A DNA stretch of 64,000 bases from Alisma plantago-aquatica. Lineage: Eukaryota > Streptophyta > Magnoliopsida > Alismatales > Alismataceae. Position numbers and translations under genes: made by a program. The DNA is taken from assembly GCA_963693085.1 (NCBI GenBank), contig OY856410.1:890209835-890273834 (forward strand). Reading direction: 5' to 3'. Under the pieces are notes generated by a model, which saw only the letters and a program-made list of their open reading frames with translations, did not search any database and was not told the origin of the DNA. Of the stretch, positions 1 to 11,808 are shown in pieces (position 1 is the stretch's first letter; the number at the start of each line of letters is the position of its first letter).

Positions 1-2856
1 TTGCATGCTATATTGGCGTGAAAATTCAAACAAGAGTCAATGCAGTGTCTGTCAGACTCCTCGATGGGAAACACAAAAATGTAGTTCTGGTGATGACAAT
101 GCAAAAGGTAACACAAGCTCTAAAGGTCCTCCGGCTAAGGTTATGAAGTATTTTCCATTAATACCAAGATTGAAAAGGATGTACCTATCCTCTAAGATAG
201 CAGAAGATATGATATGGCATGATAAAGGTCGAGTGAAAGATGGGAAAATTAGACACCCAGCAGATGCACTAGCATGGAAAGAGTTTGACATGATGTATCC
301 AGATTTTTTGTCTGATCCTCGTAGTGTGAGAATTAGCCTTGCTAGTGACGGATTCAATCCATATGGGATGCAAAATACAAACTATAGTACATGGCCAGTT
401 ATTTTAAGTGTTAATAACTTGCCTCTATGGCTATGCATGAAGCCACACTCCTTAATTCTATGTCTTATAATTCCTGGGAAATCGGGCCCAGGAAATGATA
501 TTGATGTTTATATGCAACCATTATTGCATGAGTTGAAGCTATTATGGGAAGGTGTTGATGCATATGATGCTTATCTTGGAGAAAATTTTTCATTGCGAGC
601 ATCTTTGATGTCTATCATCAGTGACTTTCCAGCTTATGCTATGCTATCAGGTTGGAGCACCAAGGGATATCATGCATGTCCTCGTTGTGCTGAATCCACT
701 CATTCATACTGGTGTGGTTCAAAGATTTGTTATGGTGGTCATCGTAGGTGGCTACCAAATAACCACCCTTTTCGTTCCCATAGTAGTTCGTTTGATGGGA
801 CTAAGGAGTATGCTCACCCCCCTACTTGTACATCAGGAAGTGATGTTCTATGAGCACAACAACAGTTTAGTTTTGAATATGGAAAGGCTAATGTAAAGGT
901 TAGTAAGAAGAGAGGAAGAAGACCAAGAAATTCTTCTACTAGTAGTGTTGTTGTAGATAACAATCCAGATAAAGACAAGGGATTTTGGAAGAAAAAAGCA
1001 TATTTTTTATTTTCCGTATTGGAAATATCATCGTCTACGTCATAACCTTGATGTCATGCACATTGAGAAAAATGTATGCGAAAATGTGCTGGTAACAATT
1101 TTGAATGTAGATGGAAAATGTAAAGATGATGAAAATGCTCAAAGATTTCTTGAGGAAAAGAATATAAGACAACATCTTTGGCTCCAACCTCAACAAGATG
1201 GAAGCTTTTTAATGCCCCCTGCTCCATATTATATGTCTTCCATACAAAAGGAATGCTTTCTAAATGTCTTATTGAAGCTTAAAGTTCCTGATGGATACGC
1301 ATCCAATGTTTCACGATGTGTTAACATGAAGCAAAAAAAGCTAATAAATCTTAAAAGTCATGATCATCACATCATCATGCAAGATATTCTTCCAGTAGCC
1401 TTGCGAGCTTCTGGTGCAACTCAAGTTGTTGATGTATTGTCAGATTTGTCTTCTTTCTTCAAGTCATTATGCTCTACATGTATTGCTTTGGATGAACTGG
1501 ATGGGCTACAAGAAAAAATTGTGGAAACACTTTGCCGTCTAGAGATGGAATTTCTTCCTCCTTTTTTCACTATTATGGTTCATTTGTTGGTCCATCTAGT
1601 CGACCAAGTCAAAGATGGAGGACCAGTTCAATATGCTTGGATGTATCCAATTGAGAGGTTAGAATTTATAATTTCATTTCATTTATCAATTTTTATATAC
1701 TCTATCATAATATCTAAAACATGGATATTTTAATGGATAACCATGATAAATTCATATAGGTATCTTTCTCGATTGAAAGTCTATGTGAGAAATAGAGCTC
1801 GACCAGAGGGTTCTATTTCATAGGGTTATATTATAGAAGAGACCATTACCATATGTTCTAGATACATGGAAGGGACTGAGACAATATTTAGTAGACCTAA
1901 AAGAAATGATGACAATGATCCAAATAAGGCTCTATACTTGTTTAATTCTGGGGGACGTCGTGTTGGTGCTGAAAAGGTCATTCGTCTTGATGAAAAAAGC
2001 ATAGAACAAGCGCATCACTATGTTCTACTTCATTGTGATGACATTATGAAGGACCTTAAGGAGTAAGATACATTAATAAAATAATATCAACATTAATGGA
2101 AAACTTATGGTTGAGCTTACTTGTATTGATGTTGTAGGAAATTCTTCTACCACAAGAAAGAAGAGTGCCTACAATAAGGAATTAGAGTCAATCAATCATT
2201 GGAAGCTTAGTGGTTGCTAGAAGATTTTTCTAGATGGCTTCATTCTCAGGTAATGGATACATGATCATTGGATTTAAGGGATGAATACAATGGCAACTAA
2301 TATAGCTAATATATCTTTTTATTTTGGTAGGTACCATATATTGATGTGAGCAATGAAAAAGGAGTCTTACAAAGGGCCTTAGCTCGTGGACTTAATGTGT
2401 ATGCTAAAAGGCTTAAGGGCTTTATAATCAATGGATACAAGTTTCACACGTTAGATCGGGAAAGATATCGAAAGTCACATAACTCTGGAGTCATGGTTGA
2501 AGCTGATGGAGATTCATATTATGGAAAACTCACTGATATATATGAATTGGATTATTATGGAAGTCATGAAGTTGTGATTTTTCGGTGTGATTGGGTAGAT
2601 ATAACTTGAACAAGGGGGTTTAAGATTGACAAAAACAACCATCCTTGTGTGAATTTCTCTAGGCTGATGCACACTGGCAGACCAATAAAAGATGATCCAT
2701 TTATTTTTTTCAACCCAAGCGAAGCAAGTTTTCTATGTAGAGGATGAGATAGAAAAAGCCTGGTTACATGTTGTTCAACACAAGATTAGAGATTCTTATG
2801 ATGTAGGCATTGTCCACACACAAGATGATGATGATGATGATGATGGCAGAGAATAA
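1..2856 (+). pseudogene. TNP2-like CACTA transposase (Transposase_21 + DUF4218 + DUF4216), decayed, 5' truncated by window
   Basis: TNP2 proteins are the catalytic transposases of plant CACTA elements. The frame is open at the left edge, with zinc-finger-like cysteines (CSVC near residue 15). The block up to 853 has the Transposase_21 pattern, including LLHELKLLWEGV and the YHACPRC cysteines. MHIEKNVCENVL at 1056 is the family hallmark. DUF4218 follows (MEFLPPFFTIMVHLLVHL near 1550) and continues after an intron (1658-1759, GT..AG) with YVRNRARPEGS. Exon 1760-2062 is followed by a short exon at 2138-2249. DUF4216 lies in exon 2331-2856 (YYGKLTDIYELDYYG) and ends in an Asp run. Lesions: TGA 851-853, frameshift near 1000, TAG 1821-1823, TGA 2607-2609, frameshift near 2710; the 2138 exon also looks shifted. 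Splice sites were placed by eye. Confidence 0.87.
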
Positions 2857-3178
2857 TTTCTTTTTCTAGAAACTCTGAGATGTCCGTTGAATATTTTGTT
2901 AGAAACTCTAAGATGTTTTGTTTTTGAGACATGGTTGTTATATAAGATAGGATTTTTCCTTTTCATACAAAATATTATGTGTGAAATAAACATGTAAGAA
3001 TTATCAGACATCTTGTACCAACTAGATAAGAAAATCTAATTTATCATTATCCTCTAAAATCCCATCCATCTTAGATCAATTGTATATAGATGTAGTACCT
3101 CAAATTATCATTATTCCCTAAAACTCAGTTTATTCCCTCAAAATAAAGTTCTTATCATTTTATATACTTCTTGTATCT
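2857..3178. other. Spacer between the two CACTA genes
   Basis: AT-rich, no coding similarity recognised. It would hold the end of the TNP2 transcript and the promoter of the second gene, but no clear signal can be named. Confidence 0.5.
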
Positions 3179-5299
3179 ATGACGCCTAATGTTACTGCTG
3201 TAGTATTGTACTTATTTTTAGGTGTTCACTCATTAACAGAGACAATGTGGAGACGTAGAAGAACTACTGCAGCTTTCGTTCCAAGTGATCCAATTACAAA
3301 TGATCATTGCAACACAACCTCATCACATCAAGATAGAGATCATGATGGTGAAATGGAGGATTCACAACAAGTATTAGATCACTATCAATGTGAAACATGG
3401 AATGAAAACATTTCCTTTGAGGATGATGATGTTATGGAATTTATTGGTGAGTATTTCAGGTCATTATGTTTATATTAGTGTTCTTGTCCATTTATGATGA
3501 AAATTAAGGTTGATGAAGTTTAAATAATGGTGTAGATTCAGATGGAAAGATTGGGATAAAGAAAGGTCAAGTTCATCTTTCACAAGTATGGGTTCAAGAG
3601 GCATTCAAATTTGTTGTTAAGTTCAACAAATATAAACAACCGATAGGAAAAGGAGGCCATTTTCTTGTAAGATTTCTTGGTGAGGTGGCGAAGCGGGGAA
3701 CTCTTTGTCCTATAGGTGAATCTAGTTGGCACTATGTCCATAAGTCCTTTAAACTTGAGATTCTGAGTTTAACTCAGGTAAGTTATTAGCCTTTTAGTGA
3801 AAAAGCTCATCTCATCTTTTTATTTATTCTTAAGAAAATTTCAAATAGTAATAAATGCTCAATAATATAATATTTCTATAATTTTTATTCATGTGCAAAT
3901 GTTCGAAATATATACTTACTTAATTTGGGCTTATTTTGCTGAAATAGAGTAAGTTTCACATGCCGTAGGACTATGGGATTGATAAGAGGATCCTATCACA
4001 TGTCAATGGAAAATGGAAAACCTATAGGTCTAGATTGAAAGCTCTATACTTGGATCCTAACAAAATGGAGGAACAAATTGCAAGCAGAGTGCCAACAAAA
4101 GTGATAAGAGAACAGTGGGTACGTTTGGTGAGCTATTGGTTTTCATATAAAGGGAAGGCATGTTTGAATGTTTTACTAATATTGGTTGACATATTGATAT
4201 TAACTACTTATATTATCAAGTATTTGATTCATATGAATGTTTTTATGTTTTAGAAACTTTCACTAATAGGAAAGAGAGCACGTGCTCAAAAAGTTGATTG
4301 CCATACTACGGGGTCGAAAAGCTTTGCCCAAAAAAATATGATTTTGTGAGATATCATGTTATGAGTTTGCATCTCAAAAACTAAACTTGATATTCAATTT
4401 AATCAATATATCTAAGTATTTTTATAGGCCAAACGTGAGAATAGGGATCCTAGCATCTTGGAAGTTTGGAAGATCACTCACAAAAGAAAGGATGGAAGTT
4501 TTGTGAAAAACACAAATACAAAGGAATTTGTGGTTTGTAGATATTTTCATTTGTTTTATATTATTTCAAAAAATCAATGTGATTTTGAAAATATTATGTA
4601 GTAACGAATGGTCATGTCGACACATTCGATATAGGAAACTGCCGAGAAGTTGGTTGATGAACGTGTTGTTCAGAACCCTGAAATGCCAAAAGCATCAATA
4701 GAAGATGATGTTTTCAATGAGCTAATGTATGATGAAAATAACTCTAGTCAACGGTCGGTGGGTTATGGATGCGGAGTGTCAAGAAGTCAAGTATTTGGAT
4801 TGAAGGCTGACTTAAGAAAATCCAATTCAGTTGATGACTCCCTAGCTGTAAAAGCTATTGTAGAGAAAGAGACAAAACACTTGAGGAGCGCATATGAAAA
4901 TGTGCAGTCCCAACTCCGTCGTATGAGTTCTGCACTTGCTAGGAATGGAATTGTTCTTGATGATTCTATTGGAAGTGATGAATGCGGAAGAAACATGCCT
5001 AACGAAGAAGTAAGAACTCTTTTTTTTATTATTATTAGGAATGACAAAGTATGCTATCCAAATTCATTCTTCTAGGTTGATTTTTATACTGCTTAGAAGT
5101 TCTTACTTTTGTTAGGATGATATTTTTCATGTTCAATGTAGCTTAAAATGGTAATAATTATTCATGTCCTGGTGGATCTATCATTGTGTACCCTCTATTT
5201 ATTTCTTAGGTTTGTTTCATATTGCAGGTTATTGCACATGCTCGTATTAGACGTGGAATTCCAGGCAGAATTCGCAGTAGATCAAGGCCTGAAGTTTGA
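3179..5299 (+). pseudogene. Second CACTA gene, plant transposase (Transposase_24, Ptta/En/Spm-like)
   Basis: Family role: accessory transposon protein, thought to bind element ends. Exons placed by eye: 3179-3446, 3536-3777, 3948 to about 4156, 4254 to about 4346, 4428-4529, 4636-5009, 5228-5299. ATG at 3245 (MWRRRRTT) is an alternative start. The exon at 3536 has the family block KFNKYKQPIGKGGHFLVRFL. The later exons carry TTGSKSFAQK and then WKITHKRKDGSFV, the Transposase_24 signature. The 4636 exon ends in a probable coiled-coil (KAIVEKETKHLRSAYENVQ), and the last exon is short and Arg-rich (IRRGIPGRIRSRSRPEV) before TGA 5297-5299. TAG at 3966-3968 interrupts exon 3, and the donor near 4157 would have to be a non-canonical GC. 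A decayed copy of a real gene, downstream of TNP2 in the usual order. Confidence 0.78.
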
Positions 5300-5730
5300 C
5301 TTCAAAGATTATCATATATTGAATAGATTTATATATGAATGAAGTATTTGTTTAAAGTTGTTGTTGCTTTCTGTGAACTATTTGTTTTTTCTAAACCTTG
5401 CAGTTATGCGTTCTTATTTGTTTCCCCTTTATATGTAATTCTTAAGACTGGATTTGAATATGTCATCTATTTCTTTTAATAGTATGTCAATGTCCCTTTA
5501 TGGAAATGACTCAATTCAGATCACATTCTATATTTGAGTGTGTCACTTTGACCCTCCTCCCTTCTTGCTACTCAAAGCATATCAGGTTTGTAATTCCTTT
5601 TCAGATCTTGTTGGTTTTTTAATTTTGGAACTTTCTACTCAAAATTATAAGTGGGTTCAGTTGCTTATTCACTGTCCTTTATTGTTTCTCCCATTTTATG
5701 GCACACTCTGTGGAGACTGAATGCACATAG
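5300..5730 (+). other. Non-coding CACTA interior
   Basis: AT-rich DNA between the second transposon gene and the captured kinase fragment. Short open frames show no recognisable protein pattern. Part may be intron or upstream sequence carried in with the kinase fragment. Confidence 0.4.
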
Positions 5731-6199
5731 GTGAAATCCCTCCTAAAATAGGTCCAATGCATCCATTGCACAATGGGTAATATAACTTCTAGGAAGACAT
5801 TCTCTGGTGGCCATCCAAGTGTAAGGTGTTCACTTCGAGGAGATCTTTACCCAACATCAAACATCATTGATGGTTGATTTTTTGTACCTTTCTCATGTTT
5901 AGATATCATCTTTTGATGTTTAGATCTATCTTGCAATCTAATCTCATGTATTATCTGATTTTTTGTTAGGGAATTTGATTGCAAAAGGAGGAAACAAGCA
6001 CATTAGAATGGTTGCCTCTCTGGTGGTATGGTATTGGTAGTGAAGATACTAAAAACCTTATTTGAAATTATCAAAATATTCATATTAGAGATCATATGTG
6101 CACTAGTAGGGTTCTACTTTGCAAATAACAATCTCATTTTAGTCTATGACTTCTTGCCAAGGGGTAGTCTTAGAGAAAACCTCGAATCTTTACATATGA
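5731..6199 (+). pseudogene. Captured fragment of a receptor-like cytoplasmic kinase gene (kinase subdomains I-V)
   Basis: Read in shifting frames the stretch gives, in order: EIPPKIGPMHP (5733), CKVFTS then DLYPTSNI (about 5820-5865), an intron with GT and TTGTTAG borders (about 5873-5969), NLIAKGGNKHI (glycine-rich loop region, about 5972), GCLSGGMVLVVKILK (about 6015, containing the VxK lysine) and ALVGFYFANNNLILVYDF followed by LPRGSLRENL (about 6100-6185). This is the order and wording of plant kinases of the RLCK-VI / UspA-kinase type (family wording: TSNF, LIGKGG, AVKILKP, LLGFCFE, VYDFLSRGSLEENLHG). Subdomains III-IV are partly deleted, frameshifts occur, and the catalytic half is missing. 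It is a host gene piece carried inside the CACTA element, kept with an intron, so captured from DNA rather than mRNA. Not functional as a kinase. Confidence 0.72.
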
Positions 6200-6851
6200 T
6201 CTTCTAGATTCATTTGGTTCTTAGTTGCTTATTCAAGCTTCATATGATTATGTTTGTTTTAAGCACGCATTGCTGCAGTCTTTTACACATTGTACATTAG
6301 TATAACTAGAAAATTAATAACTTGCATATAGGATAGAGAAAAATAGATAAATGCATAATGCAACTACATCTTGGGCTCATACTTCAAGATACTAAATTGT
6401 ACTATAACGATTGTAGCTTGTTTTGTAGTATGTAGTTTCATCATGGGATGAACTTAAACACATCCATCTTGTAAATGTTCAGTAACTTGATAAGTGCACT
6501 GCTTGGTTGTGCATGGTTTGGCCTGTATTTATTATTTAACATCACCAAATCTTCATTTTTAGTGCACTGAGTTGTCATCTCTTTTCCATGCAGGCATCTG
6601 CTTCTCTTAAATAGAGATGTGATGTGATTCCTTCACTGCAAAAGTAGGGTGAGCGTCTAATCTCATTACACATCATAGCCAATTATATCTATTTATTAAT
6701 TATGGATATGATGATGTAGCTAAAAGGAGAGATCATTGAGGAACATAAGGGTGATGCAACTACTTTGAATTCTATATACTGAATTAAGTAATTTATTTCT
6801 ATGTGATATGATAATACGACATGAAGTAATTAATGATTTTGTGATGTTGGT
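6200..6851. other. Non-coding CACTA interior
   Basis: AT-rich DNA with stops in all frames. No repeat, RNA gene or protein similarity recognised. It could be intron of the captured gene, but no catalytic-loop coding was found. Confidence 0.4.
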
Positions 6852-7815
6852 GAGTGTGGTGAGCATTAACATTCTTCATTAATAGTTGAAATTAAAACTT
6901 GCATACGATTTTCATGTGGCTAAGGAAAATTCAACATCCTACTTATAGTAGCTCTTGTGTTTATCTAGAGTTACTTGTAGGTCTTCAACAACAGCTACTT
7001 GTAGATCTTCAACAGGGAGAAAGTTAGCGAAGAACCTAAAATAGAGATAAGAGCTGCCAAGGAACATCTTGAAAGTGATCATTATGGTTTACTCAAAGTT
7101 AAGCGGAGGTTCTGAACATTTTGCAATCTAAAAGGTACAAAGAGATTAAATTCAAGCTCTTTTGACTTGATCTCTTTGACCTCTGCTTTCATAGGAGTGT
7201 GGTGACTATAAACTTGCATATGATTTTTAGGTGGCTAAGGAAAATGTAGCCTCAACAACCTACTTATAGTAGCTCGTGCATGTAACTAGAGTTACTTATA
7301 GATCTTCAACAAAGAGGAAGTCAGTGAAGAACCTAAACTAAACCTAAGAGCTGCCAAGGAACATCTTCACAATAATCATTATGGTGTACTCAAAGTTAAA
7401 CAGAGGATCTGGATATCTTGCAATTTGAAAGGTACCACGAAATTTAACTAAAGCTCTTTTCACTTGATGTTTTTGATCTCTATTGTCATAAGTGTGTGGT
7501 AGTATTAATATTCTTCAAATATAGTTGAAATTCAAATTTGCATTTGGTTTTCAGGTGGCTAAGCAAAATGCAGCCTCAACAGAATGCTCATAGTAGCTCC
7601 TGTGTGTATGTAAAGTTACTTGTAGATCTTCAATGGGAAGATAGTCAGCAAAGAACCTAAACTAGACCTGAGAGCTTCCAAGGAGCGACAATTATCATTA
7701 TGGTGTGCTCAAAGTTAAGCAGAGGGTCTGAATATTTTGTGATTTGAAAGGTACCACACTTAATTGATGCTCTTTTGGCTTGATCTTTTTGACCTATGAT
7801 TTCATAAGATGTCAT
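6852..7815 (+). repeat. Three tandem imperfect repeats of about 300-345 bp
   Basis: Units start at about 6852, 7196 and 7495. Each contains ACTTGCAT or ATTTGCAT, then GTGGCTAAG, AGTTACTTGTAGATCTTCAA, GAGCTGCCAAGGA, ATCATTATGG, CTCAAAGTTAA and AAGCTCTTTT. Several units have a TTTTTAG or TTTTCAG just before GTGGCTAAG, which looks like a splice acceptor, so the unit may be a multiplied exon plus intron of a captured gene. No protein family recognised. Confidence 0.8.
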
Positions 7816-8669
7816 GTTCTTAACTCAATTTTAATACCATGACTTAAACTGATGTCAGAGGTCCAATTTTTTGTTTTGTTGGGCCATCACATGTAGGAAA
7901 TATAAGATTGGCATCATCAATTGCTTCAGCTTTGATTAGAAAATTCATATAATGTCTTTGGGTAGTGTCAAGGATGAGGTAGATATTAGAAGTCGCCTGA
8001 GGACTTGCATTTAAGTATGCCTCTATGGCCTATTGATGGACAGAAGGTTGAGATTGATTGATTCTTGAATATGTTAATATATTTGAATCTCATTGTTATT
8101 TATATGATATATCTAAATTGTCATGATAATTTAAGGTAAAAATGTGCTATAGAATTTCTACTTCCATTTGTATTGCATTTTCTGATTTCTTAATGATGTT
8201 TATTTGATTTATCTGTCCAGTAACTTTAATACGTAATTATGATGATTGTTTTTGTTGTCTATAAATTTTTTGGTTATGCTCTTATATACTTTTGCCAATA
8301 TGATATCCAAATTTTGTGCCTTCAGTACCTCAATTTTTCTAAATGTTTTTCTCTTAGTGTAGGTTGTACACTAAGATCTTGGACAACAATGCACTCACCT
8401 ACAAAATCTTACATAAGAAGGACCACTACTACCAACGCCACCACCAATACAAGAGATAAGGACCAAGGCGCCAGACAAGGTTGTCATGTGGAGGAACAAG
8501 TTCCATATATGCAAACACCATGATATGTTCCTATGAACCAGAACCAATGGAAGTGTGGTTCCGAACAATGGGGGTTTGAGCACCTCATTATGTGTCATGA
8601 TAAAATGACTTATGTGAAGATCCCAACACGATAGTTGGGGCTGGTTGTGGTTGTGGTGGCATCCCGTAG
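7816..8669. other. Non-coding CACTA interior
   Basis: No gene recognised. A 94-codon open frame at 8239-8523 is low-complexity (Thr/Asn run) and overlaps an equally long antisense frame; neither resembles a known protein. Confidence 0.4.
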
Positions 8670-9082
8670 ACCCCTCCCTTTGCGTCTTCAATAATGCCCT
8701 CCTCACTATTAAAGATTTAGTTGCAGAAGGGGCACCAACATGTTGTCCTCATTAGGGAGATGAGGATTAGCTGCTCCAGCAAAAACAACATTTTCAGTAG
8801 GTTTAGCTCCTCTAATTCAATCATGTGATAGATGGTGGCACAATATATACAACACCAGTAGTTGTGCGCCGTGCAGACCTTTGCATCTTCAACAATGCCC
8901 TCATCACTGCTGAAGATTTCATTACAGAAGAGGAACCAACATGTGGTCCTCATTAGGGAGATGAGGATTAGTTTCTCCAACAAAAACAACATTTTCAGCA
9001 AGTTTAACATCTCTAGTTCAATCATGTGACATATATATGGTGACACAATATATACAACACCAGCAGCTGTGCGTCGTGCAGA
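8670..9082. repeat. Two tandem repeats of about 206 bp plus a partial third start
   Basis: Unit 1 (8670-8875) and unit 2 (8876-9082) both run through TCTTCAA.AATGCCCTC, GAAG.GG.ACCAACATGT, GTCCTCATTAGGGAGATGAG, AACAACATTTTCAG and CACAATATATACAACACCAG. A third copy of the unit start (GACCTTTCATATG) ends the block. A 127-codon minus-strand open frame here (8717-9100) is itself a duplication and is probably a by-product. Confidence 0.82.
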
Positions 9083-9748
9083 CCTTTCATATGTGAGCAT
9101 CCTCTATTTTTCTTTTTGTATCTAGTGACATGCCAAATTGTACTATACTAATGGGTAGCTACTTGCATGGTTTTTTGTTGTATGTGCATGATCCTATTGT
9201 TGCTTCTACTTCAGCTCAGGAGTTTCGTACCATGGACTTGGATGATGGTGGTGGGCACCAGATAAAATTTTGTTATCAGCAATCGAAGTCTATTTTTCTG
9301 TTGGTTTTTATGTTACCCTTGGGTGGTGATACCATCTACGTACACTCAACTCTTCATCTAGAGTGGTTCAATGTCAGTATTTACATGGTCTGTGTCAAGT
9401 ACTTGATCAATGTTTTCTGCTTGGTCAATGGTCTAATTCAGCCTGTCCAAATCCCAACCTAAAGCTGTTGTAGCTATCATGTAATTGTACAAACATGTGA
9501 CGATGGATGTGGTTGTTGTATTTGCTGAAATGAATAAAATAAATGTGATCCCTTTTGCAAATTAGTTCTGAATGATTTCTATGTGCATTTTGTTTTATGT
9601 AATTCTTAAATTTATCCAATTTTTTTGATCGAGTTAACATCGTGAGCTGATAGGTTCTTAGCTGGGTATGAACATACAATTATCAGATATTCTAGCTAGA
9701 TTGGAAATGTTTTTTTCCTTTGATTAATAGCATATTTCTATGATTAAT
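9083..9748. other. Non-coding CACTA interior
   Basis: A 110-codon plus frame at 9130-9462 has no recognisable domain. Nothing else seen. Confidence 0.35.
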
Positions 9749-9776
9749 GTTTTCCACCCTTTTTAGGGTGGAAAAC
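9749..9776. repeat. Perfect 12-bp hairpin with TTTT loop
   Basis: GTTTTCCACCCT and its exact reverse complement AGGGTGGAAAAC flank a 4-base TTTT loop. It lies about 230 bp inside the 3' end of the CACTA element, in the zone where CACTA elements keep subterminal repeats bound by their accessory protein. Confidence 0.85.
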
Positions 9777-9832
9777 CCTTTCCTGCCAACAGAAAACAGA
9801 TCTGAGAGTGCCAGTTCTCTTCACTGCAATAA

Positions 9833-10004
9833 GCGTGGAATTTTTTTATGCCACATCTAAATGTGTGCAAATAGAAGCGTGGTAAATTGTCCACTATTGA
9901 TTTTTTCACTCTTTTGATTAGCATGGATGACATATATTGCCACTCATTTATGCGTGGAGAAACAAGTTTTTAAGTATGAAAAAACACATACATTTCTTGT
10001 AGGG
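9833..10004 (+). repeat. CACTA 3' subterminal repeats and terminal inverted repeat end
   Basis: The motif GCGTGG occurs at 9833, 9877 and 9952, and its near-inverse GCCAC at 9850 and 9939. The block ends with CATTTCTTGTAGGG at 9991-10004, close to the consensus CACTA 3' terminus. The base after the G of TAG appears changed (GG instead of TG). The 3-bp target duplication cannot be checked because the 5' end is outside the window. Confidence 0.7.
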
Positions 10005-10406
10005 GCAATAGAATCATGGAAGTAAAGAGGAGATATAGTAATGAATCTTTGAGAAAGTTGATTAGATGTCTAGTATGTCCTAGAGTCATCCATGTACTCC
10101 CAGGTCTGGGCAGGAAAAGTCTGTATATGGTGTTTCAAACAAATTGAACTTTTGTTAGCATGTTAATGCTTGTTTGTGTGGCATATATGAATATTGTTCT
10201 CCTTTGTATATATGTTTTGGCTAAGGAGATAGGAAAATTTGTATCAAATTATTGGCATAGTATGTATATAAGAAAGATGTTGGGATCTTATTAAAATGTT
10301 TCTTAGCAGGTGTTCATGTTGAAGTCAGTTTTAATTTACCCATATTTTTGGGTATGATTGTGTTTTATGTTTTGAGTAATCTCGTTTAGTGTAACAGGTT
10401 CTCACA
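10005..10406 (+). repeat. LTR-a of element Z, 3' remnant
   Basis: Matches the last ~420 bp of LTR-b (from 17219) and LTR-c (from 25245). It lacks a 17-bp stretch that the others have after TTTTTGGGTATG. The rest of this LTR is expected to the left of the CACTA element, outside the window. Confidence 0.85.
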
Positions 10407-10409
10407 AGT

Positions 10410-10421
10410 TGGTATCAGAGC
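10410..10421 (+). promoter_or_regulatory. Primer binding site, tRNA-Met type
   Basis: TGGTATCAGAGC, complementary to the 3' end of initiator tRNA-Met, three bases after the LTR end. It primes minus-strand DNA synthesis in this class of retrotransposon. Confidence 0.85.
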
Positions 10422-11808
10422 TTTAGGTTCACTAAGTCTACATGGACACTAGGACTTAGGACTAGTATGAGTTCAAAATTAGGAATATTACATAAAAGTA
10501 TGGTGCATACTGCCTAATCTTAGTATTTGGGTGCCCTGGCAAGGTATTCAATTATTGAAGAAAGGTAAGTATGAAACTCTTTGATTGTTATCATTCTGAT
10601 TACTCTGATCAAGTAGTCATTTTGAGACAATCTAAAGAGCATAACAAATAAGAAATCATGGTGTGAATATCTCAATCCTACCTTAAAGAAGATGAGAATT
10701 GCATCATTATCTATCAAAACTTGAATGTTTGGTAACTATAAGAGAAAGATACAACACCATGAAATCTAAATCTGAATACAAATAAGGAGAATAGAACTTC
10801 TTGAAGATGTGATTCAAGAAGATAATAAAGTATAAGACAGATAAGTCTATGCTTATAAAGTGATTCAAGGTATGAAATCCACATAAAATGGAGAGAACTC
10901 CAACGATACGTATAAAATGAGAAGATAAACGAGAACAATGACAAAGGAATAAGGTGGAACATGAGTTAATCTCAAAGCAGCCTATATGTGTAAGAAAGTG
11001 TTAATGTAAAATCAACATTGCATGTGAAAGAAATTAAGGGAGATGATCCCTGTTTAATGAAGAAAATGAAGAATATGATGATTTACCTGTTGATAAGTGG
11101 TTGGAAAACATAATAAAATAAGAGAACATACACTAGTGGAATAAATAGTCATCAAGGAAGGAGTAATGAGATATGTTAGTCATGATGATTCCTATGCTAA
11201 TGGCAAGGAACCTGAAATGAAAAAAGTAAAATGATATATATGAAATTGTAACCTGCATAATGAAAATAGAATTGGTTACCTTTTTGCTAGTGACCCTTGA
11301 ACAATGTTGCTATGATGTGGGAAGTGTGTTTCCCTTATGTCTTTCCTTTCTAGGGCACATCTTTCAAGTGGATCATTACCACTTGGTATGTGTGGATTCA
11401 CTGCAAACATGAGGGTGGATAGCTTATTATAGCATAAGGTTGCTTGGACTTTGGTTCTAAGATCATAAAGATTGTGATGAGTTTGTTTTTTAGCCTTCCA
11501 ATAATTTGGGAGACTCCTTTTATATGTTTTGAAATTTATTATGTTGGTAAAAATAGATGAGATAAGGATGTGAGTTCCTTATAACACATGAGGTGGATAC
11601 CAAGGTAATGAATCCTAGTATCTAAGATATATCAACAATATGGGAAGTATGTGAAGGTTGGAGATGTTTACTAAATCAATATATCAAGTATTCCTCCCCC
11701 TTAAAGAGAGGGAGAGAGAGTTGATGATGACCCTCTAAATGTTGTTTGGAAGGAAAAACAAAAGTTATTCTATAATGTTGTGTATGGTTCAGTGATAGCT
11801 GGGCAAGA

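Larger units (their letters stand above)
1..10004 (+). mobile_element. CACTA (En/Spm) DNA transposon, 3' part
   Basis: The left edge lies inside the TNP2-type transposase gene, so the 5' terminus is off the window. Two plus-strand transposon genes (1-2856 and 3179-5299) are followed by about 4.4 kb of non-transposase DNA with a captured kinase fragment and tandem repeats. The right end near 10004 reads CATTTCTTGTAGGG, one base away from the usual CACTA terminus ending CTTGTAGTG. Beyond it, from GCAATAGAATC, the sequence matches the interior of an LTR also present at 17219 and 25245, so the element inserted into that LTR. Both genes carry stops, so this copy is not autonomous. Confidence 0.88.

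Noticed and set aside
8717..9100. 127-codon minus-strand open frame
   Set aside because: It is a by-product of the 206-bp tandem duplication, Leu/Met/Ile-rich with no domain.
9130..9462. 110-codon plus frame in the CACTA 3' half
   Set aside because: No recognisable domain; could be part of a captured gene but nothing supports a call.
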